A DNA stretch of 62,000 nt from Zygnema cylindricum. Lineage: Eukaryota; Streptophyta; Zygnematophyceae; Zygnematales; Zygnemataceae. Location of the stretch: positions 10,001 to 72,000 of the forward strand of contig JBBHKE010000244.1 in the NCBI GenBank assembly GCA_037447655.1. The letters are read 5' to 3'. Below the pieces are notes generated by a model that made no database searches, was not told where the DNA came from, and worked only from the letters and a program-made list of their open reading frames with translations. Position 1 is the stretch's first letter; every line of letters starts with the position of its first letter. Both the position numbers and the translations under genes were made by a program. Below are positions 31,841 through 43,303 of this stretch, one piece after another.

Positions 31841-32584
31841 AGTGGATCTTTGAATATGAAATAAAATTAGCAACTAAAGGAAATGGATCAGTTAAAATAA
31901 AAGCAAAAAGTGGAAAGAAAGAAGCGAAGAAGGAAGAAGAGAGAGTAAGTGAAACAAAAGGTTTGTGAATGTCGGATCTTCTCAATTTTGCTTTAGTTAG
32001 GTCGAGGTTAATTTAATAATTGTAGACTTCTTGATATGATCAGATTTTTTAAACTTGCCAATGTTTAGGTTTGGTACTTTAGGATACGACTTACAAGACA
32101 GTAAATGTGGCCCAAAAAGTGAACAGCTTTCTTAAAAATGGCCCCCTATTTGTTCTATTTGTTCTTTTGTTGCAACTTTTTATTCTGCACAGAAAAGGGT
32201 TGTTCAGCATTCGACATCTTTTTATTGTCGGAGTTTCTAAATCTGAAATTTGATAGCTAATCACACACTCTGAAATTTCGAGAAGTTTGAGATTTCGGGG
32301 TTTTCAGAAATGTTTGAAACTTGATGCCGAGAATTTACATTTTGCAAAGCTCCAATTACGGTATGTTTGAATTTTTTGATGCAGTTGTACCCTTGAAAAA
32401 TATTATGTTCCAGGTCCGATCGAGCACCGTCATCTTTTCTTTTCTCAACTTCCTTACTTTCTTGTTTTGCATTCACTCCTCTCTCTTTTGTCAATTCCCT
32501 TTTCTCCACAATTTTTGTTACCATCTTTATCGAGACATGTAATCGACACAAAAAGAAAACCATTACCACGTGCATGCCTGGTTG
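31841..32584 (+). other. Shared unit spacer, no gene seen
   Basis: Parallel to 21260-22080: TGTCGGATCTTCTCAATTTT, TTGCTTTAGTTAGGTCGAGG, GTTGTTCAGCATTCGACATC and TTTTCTCAACTTCCTTACTT. Non-coding. Confidence 0.6.
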
Positions 32585-33060
32585 GTAATGTGTTGACCAC
32601 TTTAATGCCTGAATGAATGATGTGACTAATGCTTTAAAGTTTTATTGGATGATGCTTTGAACCCTTCAATAATTAATTTCTCTTCAACGCGTTCTTGAAT
32701 AATGAAAAAAAGGGGCCGACTTTATTAAAAAGCGCGATGGTAAACCATCTGAGTCCATAGGAACAAAAGGAAGTAGCATTGCTAAAACTGAAAAACCACA
32801 TAACGGGGGAATAAACAAAAAGGAAAAGTAAGTCAAAAACAACGAAAATACGAAAGGATGGCAGGGAAATCGAAAACACCCAAAAAAAACAAAACCCAAC
32901 AAACAAAACATCTAAGGAAAAATCCAACATGCATCAAAAAAAAAAAAAAAAAAACAAAACAAAAAGAAAAAAAAAATGATGCGAAGCTTGGTGAAGGTTG
33001 TGATGAAGATGAGGTGAATAAATCAATGCGTCATTGAATATTGTCATAAACAACACAACT
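32585..33060 (+). repeat. Degenerate minisatellite remnant around the LINE fragment
   Basis: GAATGAATGATGTGACTAAT, TTATTGGATGATGCTTTGAA and GTCATTGAATATTGTCATAA are units of the 40-50 nt family seen at 22090-22870, split here by the LINE fragment. Confidence 0.5.
32700..32955 (-). mobile_element. 5'-truncated LINE 3' end (minus strand)
   Basis: On the minus strand this matches the 3' UTR of the LINE at 18350-20785 over the last 100-150 nt. It includes GACTCAGATGGTTTACCATC (inverted repeat 32736-32749) and AATAAA shortly after it, then a short T-run. It is inserted in the degenerate minisatellite. An A-rich stretch (about 32938-32978) marks the other side. No coding part remains. Confidence 0.65.
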
Positions 33061-33257
33061 GCTTCTTCACGATTTTATTACTGCCTTACTACGTCTAATT
33101 CTGCCACAATTCCGTGAAGTATGTGCAAACGCTGTACGAAAAATGTAGCATAAAGTATGCTACTTCAAAACTCGTATAAATGCGAAATTGAGGCCATACG
33201 ATTTGTTACGTCGTTACCAGTAAAAATTGTACAAAAACAAATGACATAAAATTTTCA

Positions 33258-33558
33258 CACGCCTACAGTACGTGAAATGACGTTTACCGTCGACGAAAGT
33301 ACGGTTCAGTACCGTACGCTTTGCAGTTGGTACTTTATTTGGGGAGCTGCCGCGGCGCGAAAGGGCGCAGCAATGGAAAGGACTGCGGCCTCTGGCTCGC
33401 TTTGCGACAGGAATGGGCCAACGTCTCGACGGCAGCCACTGCTGACGGCGGCCCTGCCGGCCGACTGCAGGCCGTCCATTGGCCGCTGAAGCTCTGACGT
33501 CATACAATGCTGCCACGTGGTCTGCTTGGGACAGCAGATGGGTTGGTGACGTCAGCCT
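33258..33558 (+). promoter_or_regulatory. Promoter-like module, copy 4 (upstream of paralogue 6)
   Basis: ACGCCTACAGTACGTGAAAT start, then the core TGCCGCGGCGCGAAAGG and GGCCCTGCCGGCCGACTG, TGACGTCA (33495-33502), CCACGTGG (33513-33520) and TGACGTCA (33547-33554). The core is identical to copy 3 for over 130 nt, then the two diverge abruptly after the G-box (CTTGGGACAGCAGATGG versus CCCGAGATGGCATGCAGG). Confidence 0.62.
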
Positions 33559-34008
33559 ATAGTGTTGAGAGCAATGCTGTGTTTGATATGTTTTTTTGTG
33601 AAGATTCTTGGTATATTTTATCGGTCATTGTGGTTCTGAATACTTTTTTATGTCAGATTGGATAATGTCAACACTATATTTGGATAAAACGCTTGAGCTT
33701 TTGAGGCTGAATTGGTTTGTTCGGAATTAGGGTACACGTGTCTCTGGTTTTATTTTCTGTTTAACACAGCTTAGGAAATAAGGCAGTCATTCCTAATCCT
33801 TTGAATCGATGCCATGATGTTTGAAGAATTATCCTTTTCTTTGAATTAAAATTGAAGTAAGAAAAAACGGGGGTTCTAAAAGACTTGCATGCATCTGTAG
33901 TTCTCACATTTATTAGCTTTAATAAACTTGAATTGTCCTGCTCATTGACTATTTTTTTCAAAAACGACCTCTCGTTTTACAGATACCAATGTCGTTTACT
34001 GCATGAGT
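33559..34008 (+). other. Shortened leader of paralogue 6
   Basis: Similar to the leader of paralogue 7 (GGTACACGTGTCTCTGGTTT, GCATCTGTAGTTCTCAC, ACGACCTCTCG, TTACTGCATGAGTCACTAAT). It lacks the middle 1 kb or so present before paralogues 3 and 4. Breaks off at TAATAAATAAATATG where sequence shared with 60217 begins. Confidence 0.5.
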
Positions 34009-34970
34009 CACTAATAAATAAATATGCAATTTTTTTTTTCATCTATTCGGTTTTTCATATATATATATGTATAATATATATATATATGTATATATATGTA
34101 TGTATATATACATATATATACATATATATACATATATATATGCATATATATGCATATATATATACATATACATACATATATATATACATATATATACACA
34201 TAAATATACATATATATACAGTTCCATGGCTTTCTCGACCTTGGTGGTACTTTCCAAGGAGCCCTCAAGTTCGGACCGAAGAGGGGAGGGTAGTATCTCA
34301 CGTGAGTTAGGAATCGAAGTCCAAAAGGGATTCCGACAAAAGGACGAGTACTAATGAGGAGAAGATACAGTTTTGCCAAGAAAGGTGTTTCAAAGAAGAC
34401 ATTCCAAGGAAGCGAGCCGAGGGCAGGGGAATATGTTCTTCGGAATTGAGAAAGTTGAATCCAAGTGGAAATGAAGTCACGTTCAAATTTTTGGAATCTT
34501 CATTATCTAGATGGCATGGCCAAGTATATGACCGCTGTCTTTCCTTTATTTTTAATAATGTCAAAGATGTAAATTTGTGCATACGGTTACTTCATTGGGC
34601 ACAAACCCAGGGTGGTATTTTCCAAACCAATATAATACACTACACTATTTTGTTACATAAATGTAAAGACAATGATGAAGTTGAAATTGCAAAGGGCATC
34701 TGGAAGGAGTTGTGTGAGCAAGGATGTAAACTAGATGTAGTGACATACATCACTATCATGAGTGTCATGGGTAAGGCAAGCAAGATTGAGGATGCTTTAA
34801 CATTGTTTAAGGAAATAAAGAAGATGGGGATCACTTCAATTGTGTGACATTCAACACAATGATAGATGTACTAGGAAAGGGGGGAAAGGTGGATGAAGCT
34901 TTACATCATTATGAGCAAATGAAGCAAGATAATGTAAGTCCGAACATTGTGACTTTCAATACATTGATAG
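34009..34970 (+). repeat. 962-bp near-identical tract (copy at paralogue 6)
   Basis: Matches 60217-61178 at a constant offset of 26208 with one difference noticed (GAGAAGATACAG versus GAGCAGATACAG near 34357). It spans a T-run, an AT microsatellite and the first part of a PPR coding region including its lesions. It ends in the middle of a repeat at ACATTGATAG. Confidence 0.93.
34053..34218. repeat. (TA/TATG/TACA)n microsatellite next to a PPR start codon
   Basis: Alternating TA with interspersed G and C (TATATATG, TACATATA). It ends two or three codons before the PPR ATG and replaces the normal leader and its splice-like site. Confidence 0.95.
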
Positions 34971-36163
34971 ATGCTTTGGGGAAAGCAAACAGGATTGAGG
35001 AAGCGTTGGAGCTTTTTGGCGAAATGCAAAAAGCAAGAGTAAAGCCCAATGTGGTGACCTTTAGTACATTGATAGATGCTTTGGGAAAATCAAGCATGGT
35101 GGAGGAAGCGTTAGAGGTGTTTAGGAAAATGGGAAAAGCATTGGTGAAACCTAGTGAGGCGACTTTTAACACATTGATAGATGCTTTAGGAAAAGCAAAC
35201 AGGGTGAAGGAAGCGTTTGATTTTTTTGGCGAAATGGAAAAAACAAGGGTAAAGCCCGATGTGGTGACCTTTAATACATTAATAGATGCTTCGGGAAAAG
35301 CAAATAGGGTGGAAGAAGCGTTGGAGCTTTTTGGGGTAATGGAGAAAACAGGGGTAAAACCTAATGAGGTAACCTTTAACATGGTGATAAGTGTGTTGGG
35401 AAAGGCTGAGAGAGTTGATGAGGCCTGGAACAAGTTTAATTCAATGAAGCACTTGGGACTCAACCTTCACATTGTAACCTTCAACACCGTGATTGATGCT
35501 TTTGGGAAGGCCAGTAGGTTTCAAAAAGCTATAGAGCTATTTCGGGAGATGAAGCAACTTGGCTTGAATCCCGATGTAGTAACATTCAGCACAATCATAC
35601 CTGTCCTCTGGAAGGCAGGAATGATAGAAGAAGGTTTAGACGTTTTTGAGGGGATGGCACAAGCAGGGGTGAAGCCCAGTGTGGTGACCTTCAGTGTCAT
35701 CATTGATATATTGGGGAAGGCTGGTAGGGTTGATGCGTGGTTTTACTTCGGGGAGTTGAAGAGGAGCGGAATACAAATTGGTGTAGTTGCGTACACTGCT
35801 ATGATTGATTCTTTGGGAAAGGTAGGGAGAGATGAGGAGGCTATGAAATTGTTTAAAGACATGAAACAAATTGGATTGTTACGCGATTGCATCACGTTTA
35901 ACGCAATTATAAATGCGTTTGTGAAAGTTGGAAAGTTTAAGGAAGCTTCGGTAGTCTTGAAGGAGATGAAGGAAACAATGGTGAAACCAGACGTAATTAC
36001 TTACAACACATTTATTGATGCGTTGGGAAAGCAAGGCCATACCGAGAAGGCTTTGGCCATGTATGAAGGGATGCTTGAAGCCGGCCTTGAGACAGACAAG
36101 GTCACATTTAATATCATGAAATTTTTTTCATCAAAGGGTGGTGAGGTGAAAGAGAGCCCCTAG
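34226..36163 (+). pseudogene. PPR pseudogene (paralogue 6)
   Basis: The family start (CCATGGC) is present but the frame meets TAA near 34352, loses a base near 34440 (GTTCTTCGG where relatives have GTTCTTTCGG) and again near 34832 (ATCACTTCAATTGTG). From 34844 a clean frame of 439 codons runs to the family end. In total about 14 repeats are recognisable, with three extra at the hotspot. One repeat lacks a residue (VDAWFYF). The three early lesions are shared exactly with the copy at 60434. If translated from an internal ATG, only a truncated PPR protein would result; the normal leader is missing. Confidence 0.9.
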
Positions 36164-36425
36164 CTTCCTTTGAACAATGCTACAAGATACAATGAAGTCC
36201 TAGTATTTCAAGTAGGTTATAATATACATGTATACATGATTTTTTGAACCTTTTAGTTGTACATGAAATGTTGTAAAAATTTGAGGTTTTGATTTTTAAT
36301 GTAAATGTTCTTAAATTTTGTGAGTCTTTAGTTGTTCATTAAATGGCTTAAAAAAATCTACATGTCAACATTTGGATCTTCTCCTTTTGTAGCTGCGTTT
36401 ATTTAAGATGATGTGTAGTTATCAA
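36164..36425 (+). other. PPR family 3' trailer
   Basis: Trailer phrases TTCCTTTGAACAATGC, TTAGTTGTACATGAAATGTT and TTCTCCTTTTGTAG, more diverged than those of paralogues 3, 4 and 7 but close to the trailer after 8984. Confidence 0.55.
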
Positions 36426-36429
36426 AATC

Positions 36430-36600
36430 TTTGCCCTCCCTCCCTCTCTCTCCTTCTCCCTCTCCCCCCTCCTCTCAACAACACTTCCACCGATAATTGC
36501 ATTCAAACATGTGGCATACGTCGTCATCTGTTTTTCTGCACATCGTTCTTTGCTCTCTCCCTTCTCCCCTTTAACGAGCCTCTCTGTTTCCTCTTCTCAA
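36430..36600 (+). repeat. Short polypyrimidine tract
   Basis: CCCTCCCTCTCTCTCC followed by the CAAACATGTGGCATACG phrase and more CT-rich sequence. Pyrimidine on the PPR coding strand. Confidence 0.7.
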
Positions 36601-38200
36601 TTAAATCATCTATTATTGCAAATCAGAGAAAGTCGTCATCGTTCATCAACACTTTGTCTGCATTTATCGTCTGTTCATTCCACACTATTATTGATGCTTA
36701 GTCGCCGTCATGTTCATTCCCCACATAGTCTCAAACAACATTTTCTTTTTGATTTTTTTTTTTTTTTTCGCTTTCGAGCATCAACCGCTGTTTCTTCGGT
36801 GGTCATTGTGAAAAAATTTGAGGGAGAGGCTTCTCCTAAAAGAAGAATGTTCAGTTTTGTAAAATTTGTTGCCTTCTATTAAAATTCGTGTTTCCATAGT
36901 GTCTAAATTTGATTTGATTTTAGACATTTTTTTTCTCTCTTTCTAAGTTAACAGTATAGTCTAAAATTCTATTAGGAGTTAGTAACAGGTAGAGTTCGAT
37001 ATATAATAACTCGACATTTCGGGTTTCAACAATTGATTAATTTTTGAGACCTTTGTACTCCTTAATGTTTGTAATATTTTACATTATGAAATTGCGGAAA
37101 TTGAAGGAGTCATGGATTTTATGTATGTTAGTATAAAATCCACTTAAAAATATTTTCAAATTGTGTCCCATTTCCCGTCAATCCCTTCTCATTTCCTTTC
37201 TCTTCTTGAACTAACGAGTTCTTTTTTCATCATATATTCACACTGCCTTTTGTTATATGTTCATCGTTTTTCCCTACATTGCAGTTTTCAATTTTTATGT
37301 TTGCCGTTTCTTTTTTGTATTTTGTAGTATTGAATTTTTTTTTCGTTTTTTTTTTTTAATTTTGCATTTTTTTATTTTTTTTCTATTTTATAGTTGTGTT
37401 TTATTTCCTTAGTAATTGGTTATTTTCTAGGACCCATTTATTCACCCCCCACACAAGAAATAAATCCTTTAAGTTATTCATTCTTTTCATTTGATTATAT
37501 ATCTAGTAATTTATTGGTCCTTTTATCTATTTACTTATTAATTTATCGACGAACTTCTGAAGGATTTATCAAATTTGGAAGAATTGCGGCTGTATTTAAA
37601 TGAAGTTTTCAGTAAATAAATTGATAATTAAATAGTGAACTAGTTAGTTATAAACAAATATGTAATTTTTATTATTTTTTCATCTATTTGGTTATTTATA
37701 TTATTTTATATATTTAGTAATATTTTTATTTTATTTATCTACGGATTTTTGGACGTTTCACGCAACTCCAAAATAATTTACACTGAATAAAAAAAAAAAT
37801 GATAAATTGATCTGTAAATCATTTGAAAAAAAAAATGTGGAACATTTGAAGATGCGGAAAAAAAAAAACAATATGTAAAACAAACCTATTTGTTTAAAAA
37901 ATAACAACCAAAATGAATGTGGATCAAATTAAAAAGAAGGAAAAGCTGATTAGAAGGAAAGAAAAAAAAATTATTGTCTCATGGGTCAATATTGGACCTT
38001 CTCGAGGTTGAGGATAATTTGGTGGTTGTTCACTTCTTGTACTGGCCAAATGTCTCCGTTTTCATATTTATAGATTTTAATGTATTACTCTAGGATATAA
38101 TTTACAAGCGGACTATAAATGTGGTCTAAAATTTACAAAATGTCAATAAACACAATATTTTAGGTTTCTTCTGTTACACCTTTTCAATTGGGACTATTGG
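36601..38200 (+). other. Shared unit spacer, no gene seen
   Basis: 36800-37260 parallels 9640-10100. 37440-37800 parallels the CACAAGAAATAAA..GACGAACTTCTGAAGGATT spacer. 37980-38160 parallels 21440-21560. Homopolymer T and A runs are common. Non-coding. Confidence 0.6.
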
Positions 38201-39172
38201 GGATTGCTAAACATCCACCATATGATATTCTCACATCGCCTTAACTAGTGCGTACCACTGAGAATCCGCCCCATCACCGTGGGAGAAGTATTGTACCGTC
38301 AGGGTATTTTCGCATTTGCTAAAGTTACAGTTATTTTCTGTCGTTTTCCTCCATAACTTAGAAAAAAACGAGAAAATCCGCAGCCGTACCAAAAAATAGA
38401 AATTACCACCGTACAAGTTGCGTTACCCTGAAACTTTATACGTACAGTATTTTGTCGTTTAGGCGATAAAATTTGTCATTTAGCGCATTTCGACCCACTT
38501 TCGTGTTCCATTCAACACACGTTCAAACTTTACATCAAATCACTTGGCGAGGTAATTTGAAATAAAGTCCAATAAGGTGAGCGAATAGGCAGACACTGTC
38601 GCAATTGTCTGAAGTTTTTTGCAATTTTTGAGCCCGGAGTACAAAAAAAAAACGCACTGCACTTTTCCAACCTGTGCGTAATGTTTTGCGTGCTCTATGT
38701 TATGTGTGCTCTGATTCCTGTGCGTAATGTTTTGCGCGCTCTATGTTTTGCGTGCTCTGATTTCCGTACAGGGGCCGTCTCTCTCAAAAACACGTGTCTT
38801 CACACATACGGTGTATGAAAAATATTGGCCACTTGTGGGAAGACGAAAAACGAAACCGCAAATTCTGTGCGACAGCGAAATGTATTTTAGGGTTTCGACA
38901 CGTCGACAATGTGGCGAACGGACATTACAAAGTCACAAAAATTGTATAGCGTGCGGAGAAACGCCTCAAATTGAAGCCGAGTGGAAGTTTTGCATCATTT
39001 TATGTACCACTTCATCTATCACAGTTCTTCGTACGCGTCTACGTAAGTCACTTTTTTAAATGACAAGTTATTTGCGTTTACATCCGAATGCTCTGAAAGT
39101 TGTACGTAGAATCTTTGCTAAAAAACAAAGTAGCAAGACTAAGTTTCGGTTACATGCGAAAACACCCTTAGT
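38201..39172. other. Unclassified insert in the PPR unit, small tandem repeat inside
   Basis: CpG-richer than its surroundings and not part of the shared unit. At 38675-38766 a 46-nt unit (GTGCGTAATGTTTTGCGYGC and its continuation to GCTCTGATT) occurs twice in tandem. The frame at 38727-39059 crosses this repeat and shows no known domain, so I do not call it a gene. Confidence 0.45.
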
Positions 39173-39401
39173 GTTGAATTGGCACGTGAAGCCGGTTCAA
39201 TACGGGGTAGAATGTGATATGTCACACTCGAAGCCGCTTAATATATATAGGTACGGACCCACCAAGCTCTACATCGAGGTGGTGGCACAGTGGTAATGCG
39301 TGCGCACCTGAAGTGAAAGGTCCAAGGTTTAAGCCTTAGCCGGCTCACTTATCCTTTGTGTGGGGCATGCTGAGTCCTGGATATCTAGGAAATCTAACAG
39401 T
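39173..39401 (+). mobile_element. tRNA-like short element, copy 1
   Basis: A 229-bp segment with a homologue at 47351-47580. It starts GTTGAATTGGCACGTG and ends ATCTAACAGT. It holds a B-box-like GGTTCAATACG (39194-39204), then an A-box TGGCACAGTGG and a second B-box-like GGTTTAAGCC. See copy 2 for the stem pairing. Most like a tRNA-derived SINE, but with unusual extra sequence 5' of the tRNA-like part. Confidence 0.55.
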
Positions 39402-40609
39402 GGCTCGTATCGTTTAAAAAGACTTAGTTTCATGCACACCTGTAAATGTGGTCGAAATAGTATGCTTTGAGACGTACAAAATTTGGGGGAGTAAACGATT
39501 CATGGTTTAGTTGATTGGATACATATTTACTTAATTTGGGGGAGTAAACGACTCATGGTTGAGTTGATTCGATACAGATTTACTTGGATCGCTTCGGAAA
39601 AAGCGATCCCGATATAGACACGCGGCGCAAGTTTAATCCAAGAATATCGCGGCATTTTTTACGACACTAATAAACTTTCAAAAAGTAGAAAGTGGATTGT
39701 TTCGTCGCAAAGATTCGATATAAAAGATTCCTTTTAGTCGTCGGCAATACTAGCTTTAGTTATGTGGCCTGAAGAAAATCGACAAGGGGTTCCAACGGCC
39801 TATTCGAGACAAAGATTACACTGTACGGCAACGACAATGTTGGTATACTCAGAATAGTGCATACTCGGAATAGTGCATACTCAGAATAGTGCAGGTCTTT
39901 TAGATGATCCGTACATATTGAATTAGGCAGAAGTACAAAAATATAGGGAGATCGAATATGAGGAACTTAGTGATAAATAGGCCGTAAGATGCTCATTAAT
40001 ATAACGAACGTTTTTGTACATACTAACCAATTAGTGTTCACTTAGAGTAGTGTGGGTAGTCAACCTGGTTAGCTTTTAGTGTAACGACAATCACTATGGG
40101 GGCGCCAATTAGACCTATTACTAAACATGCGCATTTGTTTCTCTTGTTGTTTTGTCAGATGTAGGTGGCTCACAATTGTATATATTCATGAGAGCCTTTG
40201 TAGAACAAGTATCAATGTGTTAAGAAAAGTAGGGACCTAAGATGTAGTTCTTTAGAGTTGTCGAGTGTAGGAAACGTAGATAAGAAACATGGTTGATAGT
40301 GTAGCTTTGTTGCTTTGAGATAACATAAGAGGTTTCGGAGATATCATGTGTATTGAAGTTGTTAAGTGCTTTGTGTATTTGGTTTGTGTGTTATGTATTC
40401 TTTTATGTGTGTTGAGATAATTCTTATGTAGGTCATAAGGTGTAGTTCTTGATGTGTCACAAAGTTAATAAGTACATGTAAGGAGAGAATGTCATTATTT
40501 ATGTTGGACTTTATTTCTCATCGCTGGGGATGCAATAGTTTGGGTGTTTTCCGCGGTCTATTTAAGACCAAAAGATAACAACTCGTGCCACGTGTATTAA
40601 ACTCTAGCC
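39402..40609. other. Unclassified intergenic DNA with small tandem repeats
   Basis: A unit of about 54 nt containing GGGGGAGTAAACGA, CATGGTT and GTTGAT occurs twice in tandem at 39484-39590. At 39846-39893 an 18-nt unit (CATACTCAGAATAGTG) occurs three times. 40200-40500 is T/G-rich without a recognisable domain. No gene seen. Confidence 0.45.
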
Positions 40610-41240
40610 TACGAATCACAACTATTTTTCTCCTCGCCAGTTTGGAAAAGCATGTGGGGGAGTTTGTGAGGCCGTGGACCACAGGAAAAAAACCATGTGA
40701 ATTTGAGCATTCCTCGATCTCCATTCGGATTGTTTAATCATTCAGGTCGATGTTTCCAACGCCTGTTTCCAACGCCTATAACACTGTGGATCGGTACGCC
40801 ATTGTATTTGAGCCCATGAGTGCCCTTTCCCCAATAGTTCAGATACTCCTTTTTGTGTGAGCTTTCTATTATTGATGTGGTTCCTCTTTGGTTCCTCTTT
40901 CCTTGCGACTGCAACTCGTCAAAGCGCCCCCTTGATGGACCTTTGTTTGACCTTGCTCGTTACCAAGCCCTCTGTGCTTCTACGTTTGCTTTCCCTTCCT
41001 AACTCTTCCTTTTGGTCACCCATATTATCTGCATTATGGACAGTACAGATATGACCCACGTAGACTACTTCCTGAAACTTATTGACCCCTAAGTGGCTTT
41101 TGCTCTTTTGACAAGCGAGAACGGGCTTTTATCATCCTTCGATTGATTATTGGTTTAATGGATTGTTGGCGTCATTCGAAAGTCGCTCGACGTGCCTTCC
41201 GAGCTTGGGAAACTTAAGGGGTTGCTTTTACTAGATTTTA
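40610..41240 (+). pseudogene. LINE remnant, internally deleted
   Basis: Matches three separated parts of the LINE at 18350-20540. These are the motif A region (GAGGCCGTGGWCCACRGGA, GTCGATGTTTCCAACGCC), the motif B region (GCAACTCGTCAAAGCG, GGACCTTTGTTTG), and the extreme C-terminus (GCTCGACGTGCCTTCCGAGC, TTAAGGGGTTGCTTTTAC). Motif A is damaged by an 18-nt duplication (GTTTCCAACGCC repeated). Older and more decayed than the first copy. Confidence 0.75.
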
Positions 41241-42300
41241 AACTATGTTGCGGTTTGGTTAGACAGTGTTAGTTTGGGTACACTATTATGGTTATACCCA
41301 TAAAAATCTTGTGTTCCATTTTGCGTCGAGCCCTCTCATTTACTCTTTACCTATTTTGCCTACTTTTTTCTGTTTTGTATTTGTTCCACTGGCTTTTGTT
41401 ATTTCCTTTTTTCCACCAATTTCTTGTGTTAGAATCCTGAATGGTGTATTAAGACATATAGTTAACTCACCAACGTAACCATTACCACCTACATGCCTGG
41501 TTGACTAATGTGTTAACACTCCGATGCTTGTTCAATGGTAACCTAAAACCTTAAATGCGTCATCAAATAGTGTTTGTAATTGATGCCATGAAAACCTTAA
41601 TGTTTGTTTGAATTTTTATTTTAAAACTACGAGTCCTTATTAAATGATATAATGATTTCTTCAATGCTTGACTACGCTTGAATGCGCTACTGAATAATGC
41701 TATTGAATAATATCGACAAACTTAAATACATGCTCAAATTGTGTTATAAACAATTCAAATTTTTATTGGATGATGTCATGAACATTTTAATGCTTAGTGA
41801 AAAATGTGATGAAGATGTGGTGATTGCAATAATACTTCATTCAAAACTGCCATAAACAACTTAGTGCTTTATTCATGATGGTATTACTGCCTCAATGCTT
41901 CATTCCAAGATGACATGATTGATTGATGTAAAATCCCTTTAATCCTTTATTGAGGGACGGAATGACTCTCCAAATGCTCCTTGGAATGATGTCGCAATCA
42001 CTTCGACGATTCATTTAATATTGTCATGAAAATTATAATGCTTGATTTAACAATGAGATGAAGCCTTAAAATCCAAATGTTGCGGACCAAGGGATGCTTA
42101 AATGACTGATGTTATTTCATCCTAATGCTAAACTGAATGTCTTGTTATATGGAGGCATGAAAACTTCAATATTTGGTTGAATGCTGTAGTTAATTTGATG
42201 TTATCAAAACTTCAATGCTTGAATGAATGAAGTTATGAACAATTCAGTGGTTTACGGAATGAATATATTATACGCAGTTCATACTTCAAAATTCGTAACC
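41241..42300 (+). repeat. Unit spacer and degenerate 40-50 nt minisatellite
   Basis: 41330-41480 parallels 21900-22030. 41500-42250 is the same minisatellite family as 22090-22870 (TCAATGCTTG, GATGTCATGAAC, TTGAATGMTG). It leads directly into the promoter module, as before copies 3 and 4. Confidence 0.6.
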
Positions 42301-42389
42301 TATATATGTTTCAAAGTGCGGAAAATGTGGCCATACGGTTTTAGACGTTTCAATAAATTATGAAACTCAAAGTTGCCACAAAGTTTTGA

Positions 42390-42745
42390 CACGCTTATAG
42401 TACGCACGAATCACTTTATCGTGGATGCAATTTTCCCCGCTCAAAAGTACAATACCGTTATGATTTTTAGTTGTACTTTTCTAATTCCCTGAACAGGAGC
42501 TGGAATGAAGAGAAAAGGAGCAGAATTGACATTGACTGCAACCTCTTGCTCGCTCTGCAGCAGGAATGAGCCAACGTCTCGAAACCCTAAAAACAAGAAT
42601 GGGCCAACGTCTCAACAGCAGCCACTGCTGAAGGCGGCCCTGCCGGCCGATTGCAGGCCGTCTATTTGGCTGTTGAATCTCATCCGTCATACAATGCTGC
42701 CACGTGGTCTGCCCGAGGCGGCAGGCAGGTTGGTGACGTCAGCCT
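42390..42745 (+). promoter_or_regulatory. Promoter-like module, copy 5 (upstream of paralogue 7)
   Basis: ACACGCTTATAGTACGCACG start, CTTTATCGTGGATGCA, GGCGGCCCTGCCGGCCGA, then CCACGTGG (42700-42707) and TGACGTCA (42734-42741). The upstream TGACGTCA of copies 3 and 4 is CATCCGTCA here. A short duplication (CAACGTCTC..AACGTCTC) lies at about 42573-42618. Closest to copy 1. Confidence 0.62.
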
Positions 42746-43303
42746 TCACTGCTGAGACGAATGCTGATTTTGATACATTTCTGTGGAAAATTGTGATTTG
42801 TTTTACTGACATTTTGGCTTCGAATTGTTCCTTTGATGTCAGAACCACATTTAGATAAAATGCTTGAGCTTTAGAGACTGAATTAGTTTGTTCGAATTTA
42901 GGGTACACGTGTCTCTGGTTTAATTTTCTGTTTTTATCAAGTCAGGAAGTAAAGCCTTCAATCATAATTCTTGGAATCGATGTCATGATGTTTGAAGGAT
43001 CATCTGTAGTTCTCACAATTATTAGCTTTAATAAAACTTAAATGTCTCATTTACTCATTGACTATTTTTTTCAAAAACGACCTCTCGGTTTATAGATACC
43101 AATGTCTTTTACTGCATGAATCACTAATGTCTCATTAGCAATAGCCTGTTTTTCAGCCGGAGGTAATGCGCTCTATTGAATCGTGCTTTATTGAATCGCT
43201 CTTTTGCAGATATATTGGTGTCCCTTTGGTATGCCCCTCCCGCTGTTTGGCATCTCGTATAACTGTGCAGGGGAGAGGGAGAGGGCGAGAGAGAGGCCGG
43301 TCC
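42746..43303 (+). other. Shortened leader of paralogue 7
   Basis: Parallels the paralogue 6 leader and then the end of the paralogue 4 leader, including TATTGAATCGCTCTTTTGCAG (43190-43210). An ATG at 43166 opens a frame that runs into the PPR coding region and adds 46 residues (IESLFCRY, CLASRITVQGR). That leader frame resembles the one before paralogue 3. Confidence 0.5.

Noticed and set aside
34011-34379. Tyr/Ile/His-rich frames over the AT microsatellites (also at 60219-60587)
   Set aside because: Open only because alternating TA lacks in-frame stops in those frames; no evidence of coding.
38727-39296. Two adjacent plus-strand frames (110 and 78 codons) as a gene
   Set aside because: The first crosses a 46-nt tandem duplication and the second runs into the tRNA-like repeat; no domain is recognised.
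39285-39350. A functional tRNA gene
   Set aside because: A- and B-box and two arms can be drawn, but no acceptor stem pairs. The sequence is part of a repeated 230-bp element.
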